Assembly (NCBI RefSeq): GCF_900111825.1 | Contig: NZ_FOJM01000021.1 | Coordinates: forward strand, 1 to 64,000 | DNA from: Pedobacter suwonensis | GTDB taxonomy: Bacteria > Bacteroidota > Bacteroidia > Sphingobacteriales > Sphingobacteriaceae | Direction: 5' to 3' | DNA: 64,000 nucleotides | In this document: one piece after another, positions 35,126 to 44,648 of the stretch | Layout: each line of letters opens with the position of its first letter | Position numbering within the stretch: the first letter of the stretch is position 1 | Notes under the pieces: model-generated | The model's input: the letters and a program-made list of their open reading frames with translations, nothing else | Databases searched by the model: none | Told to the model about the DNA's origin: nothing | Translations under genes and position numbers: made by a program

Positions 35126-36382
35126 ATGCAAAAAAACATGATCGGGATGCTATTGGTGTCCTGCCTATTTACATTTTCCTGTGAAAAGAATACCTTGACA
35201 GCAGATCAGACCATTACGACAAATCAAGACAAAAACATGCTGACGGTTGGTACGGCCGCAGTTAGCGCTGCTGCAAGCGTAAATACTTATTCTAATACAT
35301 CGGCTTACATCAGCTCCGGTTTTTCATTTTTAAACCCTACACAAATTGATAAAAACCGCCAGGCCATTGGTGGTAATGCCTATACTGAAGTATATGGCTT
35401 TAATGTGCCGGAAGAAAACCGGGTAAGCGGGATTAGATGGAATGAAGATGATGAAACCACTTCTATCTGGCGGCCACAGGGTATTGCAGGTTTTTCCAGA
35501 AATGGGGCGCGTTATTTGCTGGTGAGCTGGTATGCCAAAGATGCAGCTGAGAGTAAAGGATCAAGGATAAGCCTTATCGACATTAGTCCAAGTTCCGGTA
35601 CTTACTTAACTTACAGACACATTTTACTGGTACAGCCTACCCTACCAACCGGGACGTTAGACTATACACAATACGGTTCGTATGCGCCATTAAATGTACA
35701 TGCAGGTGGAATCGCTTATTTTAATGGAAAAATTTATTTAAGCAGCACGAGTTTAGGCCTAAGGGTATTCGATTTAGATAAAATCATCGAAGTAAGCTCT
35801 GGAACCGGCACCGAAAATAAATGCGGCAAAGATGCCGGTGGCAATCTTTATGCTTTTAATTACAGGTATATTCTCCCACAGATAGGTTACTATAAAATCA
35901 ATGACGCAAGTCCGTTTTCTACTGTTCAGGTAAATTACGAAAATAACCGACTATGGACGGGTCAGTATTATGCTGGCAGTGCCGATGCCTCAATTGTACC
36001 TAAAATATTTGGATTTCCAATTGACAGCTCCGGAGAATTGCAAAATTCGGGTATACAAACCGTGATCCCTAAAAACAGTTTGTTTGCTTCCGATCATGCA
36101 CATGGCATACAGGGCGTTTTCAGAAAAGGCAACAGAACATGGCTCTCCTGCACAGGATCGCCCAGCGAATCATACGGATCTACCGCCCGCCTGGCCAGAT
36201 ACACCGATGGCGATACCAATACGGTAAGATACCGGTGGCCTTATGGAGCCGAATCCTTATATCTTGAAACGCAATATGGATATTTATGGAGTTTAACAGA
36301 ATTTGAACCCAACGCTGGTGCCAATAATGGAAGTCAGGTTAACCGTTGCATATTTGCAGTTGATTTCTCCAAATATGAATAA
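35126..36382 (+). CDS. Secreted lipoprotein of unknown function
   Basis: I start at the ATG at 35126, giving 418 residues with a lipoprotein signal (MIGMLLVSCLFTFSC; lipid-modified Cys). A TTG 39 bases upstream would lengthen a poor signal. The mature part has repeated glycine- and aromatic-rich strands, for example IWRPQGIAGFSRNGARYLLV, LNVHAGGIAYFNGKIYLS and SDHAHGIQGVFRKGNRTWLS. They suggest a beta-propeller-like fold. I do not recognise a family or a catalytic site. It is transcribed alone and ends at a strong two-way hairpin. Confidence 0.8.
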   Translation: MQKNMIGMLLVSCLFTFSCEKNTLTADQTITTNQDKNMLTVGTAAVSAAASVNTYSNTSAYISSGFSFLNPTQIDKNRQAIGGNAYTEVYGFNVPEENRVSGIRWNEDDETTSIWRPQGIAGFSRNGARYLLVSWYAKDAAESKGSRISLIDISPSSGTYLTYRHILLVQPTLPTGTLDYTQYGSYAPLNVHAGGIAYFNGKIYLSSTSLGLRVFDLDKIIEVSSGTGTENKCGKDAGGNLYAFNYRYILPQIGYYKINDASPFSTVQVNYENNRLWTGQYYAGSADASIVPKIFGFPIDSSGELQNSGIQTVIPKNSLFASDHAHGIQGVFRKGNRTWLSCTGSPSESYGSTARLARYTDGDTNTVRYRWPYGAESLYLETQYGYLWSLTEFEPNAGANNGSQVNRCIFAVDFSKYE

Positions 36383-36400
36383 GATATTGACTCAAAGCAA

Positions 36401-36432
36401 AAAAAGGGAGATGTTAATAAACCTCCCTTTTT
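36401..36432. terminator. Bidirectional terminator
   Basis: AAAAAGGGAG and CTCCCTTTTT form a perfect ten-base-pair stem with A and T runs on both sides, between the convergent lipoprotein and PLP-enzyme genes. Confidence 0.85.
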
Positions 36433-36455
36433 CATCATTTATTTTTGAGATTAAG

Positions 36456-37622
36456 CTAAGCCAATGCCTGCTCAATATCAGCCAAAATATCGTTAATATG
36501 CTCCAACCCAATAGATAAACGGATAGATCCTTGTTCAATTCCTACTTCATTGCGTTGCTCTTCAGTAAGTTTGCTGTGCGTACTTGTTGCAGGATGCGTC
36601 GCAATGGAACGGGTATCAGCCAGATTTGCCGAGATCGAAAACAGCTGCAAACCATCCATAAATTTACGTGCGGCATCGATACCGCCTTCAACAACGATGG
36701 TTACAATGCCCCCGCCTTGTTTCATTTGCTTTTTAGCAATATCATATTGAGGGTGCGATGGTAAAAAAGGATATTTAACCAGCTTAATTTTCGGGTGCTT
36801 TTCTAAATATTCAGCAACTTTCAAAGCATTTTCGCAATGGCGGTCCATACGGATGGCCAGGGTTTCTAAACTTTTAGACAATACCCAGGCATTGAAAGGC
36901 GACAATGCTGGTCCGCTGTGACGGGCAAAACCAATCACATCGGCAATCAGTTCTTTAGCACCTAAAATAATCCCTCCCAATACACGGCCTTGTCCATCGA
37001 TGTATTTGGTAGCCGAATGAATGGAAATGTGAGCACCCAACTTAATTGGCTGCTGCAGATATGGCGTGGCGAAGCAATTATCCACAACCAGCAACAGGTG
37101 ATGTTTTTTAGCCAGGTTCCCCAGGAACTCCAGATCAATAATATCAATACCAGGATTGGATGGGGTTTCAACAAAAATCATTTTGGTATTAGGCTTAATC
37201 AAGGCCTCCCAATCCTGTGGTTTATCCAGATCGGCATAATCAAAAGTTACGCCCCAATTCGAAAAAACATTGGTTAACAACTGGTGTGTAGAACCAAAAA
37301 CAGAACGGCTTGATACCAGATGGTCGCCATTTTTCAAAAATGCACCAAACGTGGTAAAAATTGCCGCCATACCAGTCGCTGTAGCAAATCCATCTTCTGC
37401 CCCTTCCAAAAGACACATTTTTTCGATAAACTCTGAAGTATTTGGATTTGAATAACGGCTATAAACATTCCCCTCCTTTTCATTGGCAAACAATGCACGC
37501 ATCTCTTCTGCATCATCGAACTTATAACTCGAAGTTAGATAAATCGGCGATGAATGCTCCTTATGTAAACTGCGTTCGGTTTGTGTGCGTATAGCTATGG
37601 TTTCAAAATTTTCGGATTTCAT
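36456..37622 (-). CDS. Trans-sulfuration-family PLP enzyme (O-succinylhomoserine sulfhydrylase-like)
   Basis: From the ATG at 37622 the product is 388 residues (MKSENFETIAIRTQ...), normal for the Cys/Met metabolism PLP family; an upstream ATG at 37676 adds a repeat-derived tail. Motifs include YSRYSNPNT, GSTHQLLTN, VDNCFATPYLQQP and the Schiff-base Lys in HSATKYIDGQGR. Similarity of pattern suggests sulfhydrylation of an activated homoserine to homocysteine for methionine synthesis. A gamma-lyase or gamma-synthase activity cannot be excluded by eye. Confidence 0.85.
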   Translation of the reverse strand: MKSENFETIAIRTQTERSLHKEHSSPIYLTSSYKFDDAEEMRALFANEKEGNVYSRYSNPNTSEFIEKMCLLEGAEDGFATATGMAAIFTTFGAFLKNGDHLVSSRSVFGSTHQLLTNVFSNWGVTFDYADLDKPQDWEALIKPNTKMIFVETPSNPGIDIIDLEFLGNLAKKHHLLLVVDNCFATPYLQQPIKLGAHISIHSATKYIDGQGRVLGGIILGAKELIADVIGFARHSGPALSPFNAWVLSKSLETLAIRMDRHCENALKVAEYLEKHPKIKLVKYPFLPSHPQYDIAKKQMKQGGGIVTIVVEGGIDAARKFMDGLQLFSISANLADTRSIATHPATSTHSKLTEEQRNEVGIEQGSIRLSIGLEHINDILADIEQALA

Positions 37623-37625
37623 TTT

Positions 37626-37672
37626 ATTGTGAGATGTGAGATATGAGATTTGAGATGTTAGACAGGAGATTT
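37626..37672. repeat. GAGAT-type low-complexity repeat
   Basis: A short run of degenerate TGAGATATGAGATTTGAGAT units directly upstream of the PLP enzyme. An in-frame ATG inside it produces the spurious N-terminal extension. Confidence 0.6.
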
Positions 37673-37702
37673 TCACCCTAAACCCTACACCATAAACCTT
37701 TT

Positions 37703-38122
37703 TTACCCCTTATTAATGGTATAAGTAAAATTAATTGTGGCTGAACGGCCTAGAATATTCGATACGGAGCAGTATTTATCGAAAGTCATGGCTAATGCAC
37801 GCTCCACTTTCTGGATGCTTAAATCACCGAATAAATCGAAGCGGATATTAATTACATCAAAAATCGGCGGCATTTCTTCGTCTTTTCTTGTGGCATTTAT
37901 AGCAATTTTAATATCATCAAGCGGCTCCTTCTGCTTGGTAAGCACATTTACCATATCAATGCCACTACAGCCCCCTAAACCAATAAGTAACATTTCCATC
38001 GGCCTGAAACCTTTTCCCTCGCCACCAATAGCCGCTTTTGCATCCAGCTCTACCGTAAAACCGTTTTCGTTTTCTGCTTCAAAATTAAATTTCCCGCTTT
38101 TGCGGACTAGATTTATATTCAT
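37703..38122 (-). CDS. OsmC-family protein
   Basis: 139 residues. GGEGKGFRPMEMLLIGLGGCSGIDMVNVL carries the first conserved cysteine of the OsmC/Ohr fold. The C-terminal FDKYCSVSNILGRSATI holds the second, so the peroxidatic and resolving positions are both present. OsmC proteins reduce organic hydroperoxides. The gene lies 80 bases upstream of the PLP enzyme on the same strand and may share its transcript. Confidence 0.88.
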   Translation of the reverse strand: MNINLVRKSGKFNFEAENENGFTVELDAKAAIGGEGKGFRPMEMLLIGLGGCSGIDMVNVLTKQKEPLDDIKIAINATRKDEEMPPIFDVINIRFDLFGDLSIQKVERALAMTFDKYCSVSNILGRSATINFTYTINKG

Positions 38123-38201
38123 TTTGTTAGTATCGAGTATTTAGTATCAAGAATCAAGACGCATTTGCTTTAGTCTTTCTGCTTTAACCTATAAGCTCTA
38201 T

Positions 38202-39005
38202 TTAAATATTATAATAAACTATATTGTTTTCTTCCAGTTCAGGCAATTTAACCGGATGGTCGAACATTGCAAAAACCGACGAACCGCTACCACTCATTAA
38301 TGCGAATGTTGCGCCTGCATCGTATAAACTGGTTTTTATTTGACGAATTTGGGGATACTTTGCGAATACCGATGGCTCGAAATCGTTGATAACCTTATTT
38401 TTCCATGTTGTTGGATGCAAATGTATCATTTCTTTTAACGATTGCAAAGGTTTTTGCGGTTTTACATGGGCGTAGGCATCGGCCGTGCTGACATGTACAG
38501 GCGGCTTCACCAAAACTTTAAACCAGGCTGACAAATCTACTTCGCACTTTTCAAATTCATCCCCCTTACCAAAGGCATAAACAGGTTTGTTTTCAATAAA
38601 AAATGCACAGTCAGCGCCTAATTGACGAGCATAACCTTCCATTTTATCAACAGACAGCGCCAAACTGAATTTATCATTTAAAAGTTTGATCAGAAAAGCA
38701 CAATCTGCTGATCCGCCACCCAAACCTGCGCCAACCGGAATGTTTTTTAACAAATTAATTTGCTGAGCAGGAATATCATAATCCTTTTTCACTAACTGAT
38801 AAGCTTTGAAACACAGGTTATCATTCGGATCGCCGGGGATATCAATACCATGAATTTTGCAGGAAGTTACTGCTGCATCGGTAATCTCAACCGCGTCCTT
38901 AATGTTGATCGGATAAAATACCGTTTCTAGGTTATGGTAACCATCGGCACGTTTTTCGGTGATATTTAAACCTAGGTTGATTTTTGCGTTTGGGAAAGAT
39001 AGCAT
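38202..39005 (-). CDS. ispE: 4-diphosphocytidyl-2-C-methyl-D-erythritol kinase IspE
   Basis: The ATG at 39005 starts MLSFPNAKINLGLNITEKR, the normal IspE N-terminus, and gives 267 residues; the frame also extends to 39047. The GHMP-kinase ATP loop PVGAGLGGGSADCAFL is near residue 93, and the C-terminal FALMSGSGSSVFAMF loop is also present. It phosphorylates CDP-methylerythritol in the non-mevalonate isoprenoid pathway, so this organism uses MEP-pathway precursors. Transcribed alone, upstream of OsmC on the same strand. Confidence 0.94.
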   Translation of the reverse strand: MLSFPNAKINLGLNITEKRADGYHNLETVFYPINIKDAVEITDAAVTSCKIHGIDIPGDPNDNLCFKAYQLVKKDYDIPAQQINLLKNIPVGAGLGGGSADCAFLIKLLNDKFSLALSVDKMEGYARQLGADCAFFIENKPVYAFGKGDEFEKCEVDLSAWFKVLVKPPVHVSTADAYAHVKPQKPLQSLKEMIHLHPTTWKNKVINDFEPSVFAKYPQIRQIKTSLYDAGATFALMSGSGSSVFAMFDHPVKLPELEENNIVYYNI

Positions 39006-39209
39006 ATTAGTCCAGAGTCGTGAGTCGTAAGTCCTAATTGCAAACATACAAATTTTATGTAGTAGGTCCCGGCTTCACGCTGGGACTACCCATATTAAAG
39101 TAACCCATGTTAGTAATTTATAAGTGTGCATAAAAATGATTCCCAACACCTGATAAATTTTAGATATTTGTAATTAATTATTTATTTAGAATTTATTTAG
39201 AATTTAAAG

Positions 39210-39221
39210 CCCCAAAAGGGG
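39210..39221 (+). other. CCCC-AAAA-GGGG hairpin before thyA
   Basis: A short, strong hairpin ends ten bases before the thyA ATG (39232), followed by TTTGGGGTG. It sits where the ribosome would bind, so it could reduce or time translation. Just upstream are two copies of TTTATTTAGAA. Confidence 0.35.
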
Positions 39222-39231
39222 TTTGGGGTGT

Positions 39232-40026
39232 ATGAAACAATATTTAGATTTAATGCAGCATGTGCTTGATCATGGCGCGCAAAAGCACGACCGTACGGGC
39301 ACCGGAACCATAAGCGTTTTCGGCTATCAGATGCGTTTTAACCTTCAGGAAGGCTTTCCTATGGTGACGACTAAAAAACTGCACTTAAAATCTATTATCC
39401 ACGAACTGATCTGGTTTTTAAGTGGCGACACCAATATTAAATACCTGAGAGACAATGGTGTGCGCATCTGGGATGAATGGGCTGACGAAAACGGTAACCT
39501 GGGACCAGTTTATGGTTCGCAATGGAGAAGCTGGCCCACGCCAGACGGACAGCACATCGATCAGATTACCAATATCATTAACACCATAAAAAACAATCCC
39601 GATTCTCGCAGGATTATTGTTTCTGCCTGGAATGTAGCTGAAATAGAACATATGGCTTTGCCTCCTTGTCACGCTTTTTTTCAATTCTATGTGGCTGATG
39701 GAAAATTAAGCTGCCAGTTATATCAGCGAAGTGCCGACATTTTTCTGGGTGTACCTTTTAACATTGCTTCTTATGCGCTACTCACCATGATGGTGGCTCA
39801 GGTTTGCGGTCTTGAAGCCGGAGATTTTATCCACACCCTGGGCGATGCGCATTTGTACAATAACCATATTGAACAGGCTAACCTTCAGTTAAGCCGGGTG
39901 CCTAAACCACTTCCAACAATGAAAATCAATCCCGAAGTAAAAAGCATTTTTGATTTTAAGTTTGAAGATTTCACATTGGAGAATTATGAAGCGCATCCTC
40001 ATATTAAAGGTATTGTTGCGGTGTAA
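39232..40026 (+). CDS. thyA: Thymidylate synthase ThyA
   Basis: The ATG at 39232 gives exactly 264 residues (MKQYLDLMQHVLDHG), the canonical ThyA length; the frame opens three codons earlier. DRTGTGT, the catalytic cysteine in LPPCHAFFQFYV, RRIIVSAWNV and the folate-site RSADIFLGVPFNIASYALL are all present. It methylates dUMP with methylene-tetrahydrofolate and leaves dihydrofolate, which the DHFR encoded 170 bases downstream recycles. The two genes are separated by a repeat element. Confidence 0.97.
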   Translation: MKQYLDLMQHVLDHGAQKHDRTGTGTISVFGYQMRFNLQEGFPMVTTKKLHLKSIIHELIWFLSGDTNIKYLRDNGVRIWDEWADENGNLGPVYGSQWRSWPTPDGQHIDQITNIINTIKNNPDSRRIIVSAWNVAEIEHMALPPCHAFFQFYVADGKLSCQLYQRSADIFLGVPFNIASYALLTMMVAQVCGLEAGDFIHTLGDAHLYNNHIEQANLQLSRVPKPLPTMKINPEVKSIFDFKFEDFTLENYEAHPHIKGIVAV

Positions 40027-40057
40027 ACTTATTAAAAAATATTGATCAACTAAATAG

Positions 40058-40146
40058 ATTGCTTCACCCCCCTCTTCACATCCCTTGCCTCAGTTCGCAA
40101 TGACGCTCTGATTGTCGTCATTGCGAGGAGGAACGACGAAGCAATC
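40058..40146. repeat. Paired CGTCATTGCGAGG repeats between thyA and folA
   Basis: GATTGCTTC...CGCAATGACG (40058-40105) is followed by the opposing CGTCATTGCGAGGAGGAACG...GAAGCAATC (40116-40146). The 89-base element sits inside the likely thyA-folA transcript and would form a long hairpin in it. Confidence 0.75.
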
Positions 40147-40193
40147 TTTTTAAAACATGACATAATCAGTCATAACACTTTAGTCTACAATTT

Positions 40194-40697
40194 ATGACAA
40201 ATAAACCGAAAAACCTCTCCATCGCCGTAGCAATAGGCGAAAATTACGCAATAGGTAAAAATAACCAGCTTTTGTGGCACATGCCTGCTGATTTAAGGTT
40301 TTTTAAACAAACAACATCTGGACACACCGTGATCATGGGCCGCAAAACGTTCGATTCTGTAGGTAAACCTCTACCAAACCGCAGGAACATTGTGATTACC
40401 AGAGATACTGAATTAAAAATTGAAGGTGTTGAAGTGGTAAATAGCTTAGATGAAGCTTTAGCAATCAGCAAGACAGAAGAAAAACCAGTATTCATTGTTG
40501 GAGGGGCGGAGATTTACAAACAAGCACTACCTAAAACGCAAACACTTTATTTAACGACCATTCACCATCATTTTGAGGCCGATACTTTTTTCCCGGAAAT
40601 TGATCGGAAAGAATGGAAGGTGATCAGCAGCGAAGCCCATAAAGCCGACGAAAAAAATAAGTATGATTATACTTTTGAGGTTTTAGAAAGAATTTAG
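40194..40697 (+). CDS. folA: Dihydrofolate reductase
   Basis: 167 residues, normal DHFR size. Motifs include SIAVAIGENYAIGKNNQLLW (Met20-loop region), MPADLRFFKQTTSGHTVIMGR with the active-site Asp, RRNIVITR and VFIVGGAEIYKQAL (NADPH site). It reduces dihydrofolate to tetrahydrofolate with NADPH. With ThyA it closes the dTMP cycle. The ATG lies 168 bases beyond thyA. Confidence 0.95.
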   Translation: MTNKPKNLSIAVAIGENYAIGKNNQLLWHMPADLRFFKQTTSGHTVIMGRKTFDSVGKPLPNRRNIVITRDTELKIEGVEVVNSLDEALAISKTEEKPVFIVGGAEIYKQALPKTQTLYLTTIHHHFEADTFFPEIDRKEWKVISSEAHKADEKNKYDYTFEVLERI

Positions 40698-41200
40698 TTC
40701 AAGTTAACCGCAAAGAACACAGAGATTTTCGCAAAGAACGCAGAGCATCTTCTTTACCAGTTATCCTTTGCGAATAGAACCATTACCCCTGCCATCTAAA
40801 CCCGATGGCAGTGAGCATGAAGCGCAGCGAAATAAAATGGACAGCGGGACTTTCGGAGCCTAAGAAACACAGGTATTGCTTTTCAATAAAAGATCTTTAA
40901 CCCGCTTAGAACTTATAAACGAAAAGATGCTTCGTGCCCCGGCATGACAACTGTTGAAAAAGTGGCTGCATCAGCTGTGGAAACCTAATCCTAAAAAGCT
41001 GTCACAAATGCTTTTGAAATCAATTTCATTTTAAATCTGGTCATCTGAAATGAATTCTGCGTAATGAATCTTAAAGGAATATTGCCCCGCAAAAATTAAT
41101 CTTAATAAATTATCAATTAAGGGGTTCTATAATTTAAAAATTTAATTAGATTTGCCGACTTGTTAAAAAACAGCGAAAGACAAATTATTTTAAACAAACA
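40698..41200. other. Spacer with decayed repeats and secDF promoter region
   Basis: 40700-40755 repeats the AACCGCAAAGAACxCAGAG wording of the 4.3 kb tandem array. 40786-40870 contains a CCATCTAAACCCGATGG hairpin. TAGATTTG at 41147-41154 fits the TAnnTTTG element and would start transcription about 40 bases before secDF. No gene is seen. Confidence 0.5.
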
Positions 41201-44182
41201 ATGCAAGGAAAAGGTTTTATTAAGTTTATAGCGATAGTATTGGCTATCGTTTGTGCGTATGCACTTTCTTTTACTTTGGTGGCATCCAAGGTAGAAAAAG
41301 ACGCGAAAAACTATGCGAAAGGTGACTTAGCCAAAGAAAAGGCTTACTTAGATTCGATGAGTACCGAAAAAGTTTATCCAGTTGTTGGGTTTACTTATCA
41401 AGAGGTAAAAGCGAAAGAGATTAATTTGGGTCTGGACTTGAAAGGCGGAATGAACGTAACGATGGAGATATCGTTAGCAGAGTTGGTTAAATCATTGGCA
41501 GGCAACCCTACTGATGCAAATTTCAACAAAGCAATTCAAAACGCGCAGATCAAATTAAATGCCGGCGGTAAAGATTACATCAAAATTTTTGTTGATGAAT
41601 TCGAAAAATTAAGTCCTGGAGTAAAACTTGCAGATTATTTTTCTAATCAGGATAACGCATCTCAGTTAAAACCTAATGCAAGCAATAATGAAGTTGAATC
41701 TTTCTTGGAAAAAGAAGCAACCAGTGCTATCGATCGTTCATTTACTGTTTTACGTTCACGTATTGATGGTTTCGGGGTAGTTAGTCCGAACATGCAAAAA
41801 CAAGAAGGCAGTAACCGGATCTTAATCGAAATGCCTGGTGTACAAGATAAAGAACGTATTGCTAAACTTTTACAGGGTTCTGCCGAATTACAATTCTGGC
41901 AGGTATACCAGGTACAGGAAGTTGCACCATTGTTAGAAAACATTAATAAAATTTTAGCGGCAACATTAAAAACCGATGCTCCGGCAGCTAAAGATACCAC
42001 CGCTGCTCCTGCCGCTGGCGGTAAATTGGCGGGCTTAGAAAAAGCCGCTGCTAAAGATTCTTCAGCTAAAGGCGGCAAACTTGCCGGCCTGGGCAAAAAA
42101 GATTCGAGTGCTGTTAGAGCCGAATTGATAAAATCCAACCCATTGTATGCTGTTCTTAACCTTCCTATTTATCAAGGCGAAAACGGACAACAGCAGTTAA
42201 TGCCGGGCGCAGTTGTAGGTATGTCTTTACAAAAAGATACTGCAAAGGTTAATGCTTACCTAAAACTTCCTGAAGTTGCTGCATCTATTCCATCAACGAT
42301 GAAATTCATGTGGAGCGTTAAACCTCGGGAAGGCTCGAAAGTTTTTGAATTATATGCCATTAAAATGGTTAGTGCAGATGGTAAACCAGACTTAGGTGGT
42401 GAGGCAATCAGTGATTCGCGTGCTGACTTTGACCAAAAAGGCAAACCGGAAGTAACCATGTACATGACCAGCGAAGGTGCTGCAAAATGGAAAAAAATTA
42501 CTGCTGAAGCTGCAGCTGATCCAAATAACAAAAAATCAATCGCCATTGTATTGGATAATCAGGTTTATTCTGCCCCTACCGTACAAAACGAGATTGCCGG
42601 TGGCGTTTCATCAATCACCGGTAACTTTACACAGGCCGATACCAAAGATTTATCAAACATCTTAAAAGCGGGTAAATTACCTGCTCCTGCACGTATTGCC
42701 GGTAGCTACATCGTTGGTCCAACATTAGGTGCACAGGCTATTCATGATGGATTAATCTCATTTGTAATTGCCTTTATCGTTATCCTGATCTTCATGGCGT
42801 TATACTATCACCGTGCAGGCTGGGTGGCTAACTTTGCCTTGTTAATCAACTTATTCTTCATCATTGGTATCCTGGTATCACTTGGTGCAGTATTAACCTT
42901 ACCTGGTATTGCCGGTATCGTATTAACCATTGGTTTATCGGTAGATGCGAACATCCTTATTTTTGAACGTGTACGTGAAGAGCTTGCACATGGCAAGAAT
43001 ACTGCTTCAGCAATTCAAGAAGGTTTCAAACATGCGATGCCTTCCATTATCGACTCAAACGTAACCTTGTTTATTTTAGGTGCGATTCTTTACGTTTTCG
43101 GTAGCGGTCCGGTTCAGGGTTTTGCCACTACATTATGTATTGGTATCCTATCTTCATTATTTGCAGCTGTAGCCATTTCGAGAGTAGTTTTCGAATCATT
43201 GTTAAACCGCAAAATTGATGTAAGTTTCGATAACAGCCTTACCCGTAATGCATTTAAAAACTTAGCCTTCAACTTTGTTGGCCGTCGTAAAATCTATTAC
43301 ATTATCTCTACCATCATCATTGTTGCAGGTATCGGTATGTACTTCAAAAATGGTGGTTTAAACTTAGGTGTTGATTTTAAAGGAGGTAGAACTTATTTAG
43401 TTCACTTTGATAAAGCTGTTAATACTGAAGATTTAAAAACCAAGTTAAACCCGGTTTTTGGTAACGAAACGCCAGAGGTGAAAACTGCAGGTGAAGATAG
43501 TCAGGTAAAAATCACTACTACTTTCCACATCGAAGATCAGGACATTAAAACGGATAAAGTTGTAGAAGATGCTTTAAATAAAGGATTAGCAGGTTCAAAA
43601 TATGAAATTGTAAGTTCACAAAAAGTAACGCCTATCATTGCAAGTGATATTGTAAACGGTGCTTTCTACGCAGTATTGATTTCGTGTTTGTTCATGTTTA
43701 TCTACATTGTCGTGCGATTCAAAAAATGGCAATATGGTTTGGGTGCGGTAATCGCATTATTCCACGACGTTTTAATGGTATTGTCTTTCTATACTATTTT
43801 AGATGGTGTGATGCCGTTCTCATTGGAAATTGGTCAGGATTTTATCGCCGCAATTTTAACGGTAATGGGTTACACCATGACAGAAACCGTTGTTGTATTC
43901 GACCGTATCCGCGAGAAATTAAAAGAGTCTGGCAAAGAAGATTTACATGGCGAAGCGCGTAACAACTTAATCAACTTCGCGTTGAACAGTACCTTAAGCC
44001 GTACCATTTTAACTTCATTAACCGTATTCTTTGTATTATTGGTAATCTTCATTTTCGGTGGCGATAGCATCCGCGGATTTATATTCGCCTTGTTAATTGG
44101 CCGTATCATCGGTACGTACTCATCACTATGTATTTCTACTCCTATCGTAATCGATTTAGGTAGTTCTGCAGAGAAGAAATAA
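41201..44182 (+). CDS. secDF: Fused protein translocase subunit SecDF
   Basis: 993 residues combining SecD and SecF, as is common in Bacteroidota. The SecD half has LGLDLKGG (residue 76), P1-domain sequence, IAGSYIVGPTLGAQAI and GLSVDANILIFERVREEL in its helices. The SecF half has LGVDFKGG (residue 722) and MTETVVVFDRIREKL. It uses the proton gradient to pull proteins through SecYEG. A low-complexity insert of Ala, Lys and Gly with two KLAGL...KDSS units sits at about residues 257-305 in the P1 domain. Confidence 0.96.
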   Translation: MQGKGFIKFIAIVLAIVCAYALSFTLVASKVEKDAKNYAKGDLAKEKAYLDSMSTEKVYPVVGFTYQEVKAKEINLGLDLKGGMNVTMEISLAELVKSLAGNPTDANFNKAIQNAQIKLNAGGKDYIKIFVDEFEKLSPGVKLADYFSNQDNASQLKPNASNNEVESFLEKEATSAIDRSFTVLRSRIDGFGVVSPNMQKQEGSNRILIEMPGVQDKERIAKLLQGSAELQFWQVYQVQEVAPLLENINKILAATLKTDAPAAKDTTAAPAAGGKLAGLEKAAAKDSSAKGGKLAGLGKKDSSAVRAELIKSNPLYAVLNLPIYQGENGQQQLMPGAVVGMSLQKDTAKVNAYLKLPEVAASIPSTMKFMWSVKPREGSKVFELYAIKMVSADGKPDLGGEAISDSRADFDQKGKPEVTMYMTSEGAAKWKKITAEAAADPNNKKSIAIVLDNQVYSAPTVQNEIAGGVSSITGNFTQADTKDLSNILKAGKLPAPARIAGSYIVGPTLGAQAIHDGLISFVIAFIVILIFMALYYHRAGWVANFALLINLFFIIGILVSLGAVLTLPGIAGIVLTIGLSVDANILIFERVREELAHGKNTASAIQEGFKHAMPSIIDSNVTLFILGAILYVFGSGPVQGFATTLCIGILSSLFAAVAISRVVFESLLNRKIDVSFDNSLTRNAFKNLAFNFVGRRKIYYIISTIIIVAGIGMYFKNGGLNLGVDFKGGRTYLVHFDKAVNTEDLKTKLNPVFGNETPEVKTAGEDSQVKITTTFHIEDQDIKTDKVVEDALNKGLAGSKYEIVSSQKVTPIIASDIVNGAFYAVLISCLFMFIYIVVRFKKWQYGLGAVIALFHDVLMVLSFYTILDGVMPFSLEIGQDFIAAILTVMGYTMTETVVVFDRIREKLKESGKEDLHGEARNNLINFALNSTLSRTILTSLTVFFVLLVIFIFGGDSIRGFIFALLIGRIIGTYSSLCISTPIVIDLGSSAEKK

Positions 44183-44203
44183 GATCAAAATCTTAAAATA
44201 TAC

Positions 44204-44235
44204 AAGCGCCTCGGGAAATCGGGGCGCTTTTTTTG
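44204..44235 (+). terminator. Rho-independent terminator of secDF
   Basis: AAGCGCCTCG and CGGGGCGCTT form a ten-base-pair stem with one G-U pair and run into TTTTTTT, 22 bases after the secDF stop. Confidence 0.9.
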
Positions 44236-44239
44236 TGCT

Positions 44240-44271
44240 AAACCTGATAGGTTTTAAAACCTATCAGGTTT
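44240..44271. repeat. Perfect 32-base palindrome
   Basis: AAACCTGATAGGTTTT is followed immediately by its exact reverse complement, directly after the secDF terminator. There is no loop. It could be a protein-binding site or a relic of an inverted duplication. The rest of the spacer to 44636 has only decayed repeat wording. Confidence 0.7.
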
Positions 44272-44648
44272 AAAAGATAAAAGTTTCAAAGCTTTTTATT
44301 TCTTTCGAAAAGCAAGTCCTGTAATTCTTCGGTTCCGATAGCCCTGCTATGCATTCCAATCTTTTTAATACGCACTGTTATACCGGAGTGCGAAGCACGT
44401 GTTTCATCGGTTACAGATGCTTCGTCCCTCAGCATGACAGCAGATTCAGGGCTGTTGCAAATTAAAAAGGATTTCCATTTCTATCAGGTTTAAATCATTT
44501 AAGGTGGTGTAAACACCTGCAAATCCCCCTTCGTCATGGAAACGTTATATATGTGGCAAAAGAATGATTGATACTGCCAAAAAACCTCATTTAATAAACC
44601 TTTTAGCTATTTTTTTGTTACGTTAGCATTAGATACAAGGAGATAAAA

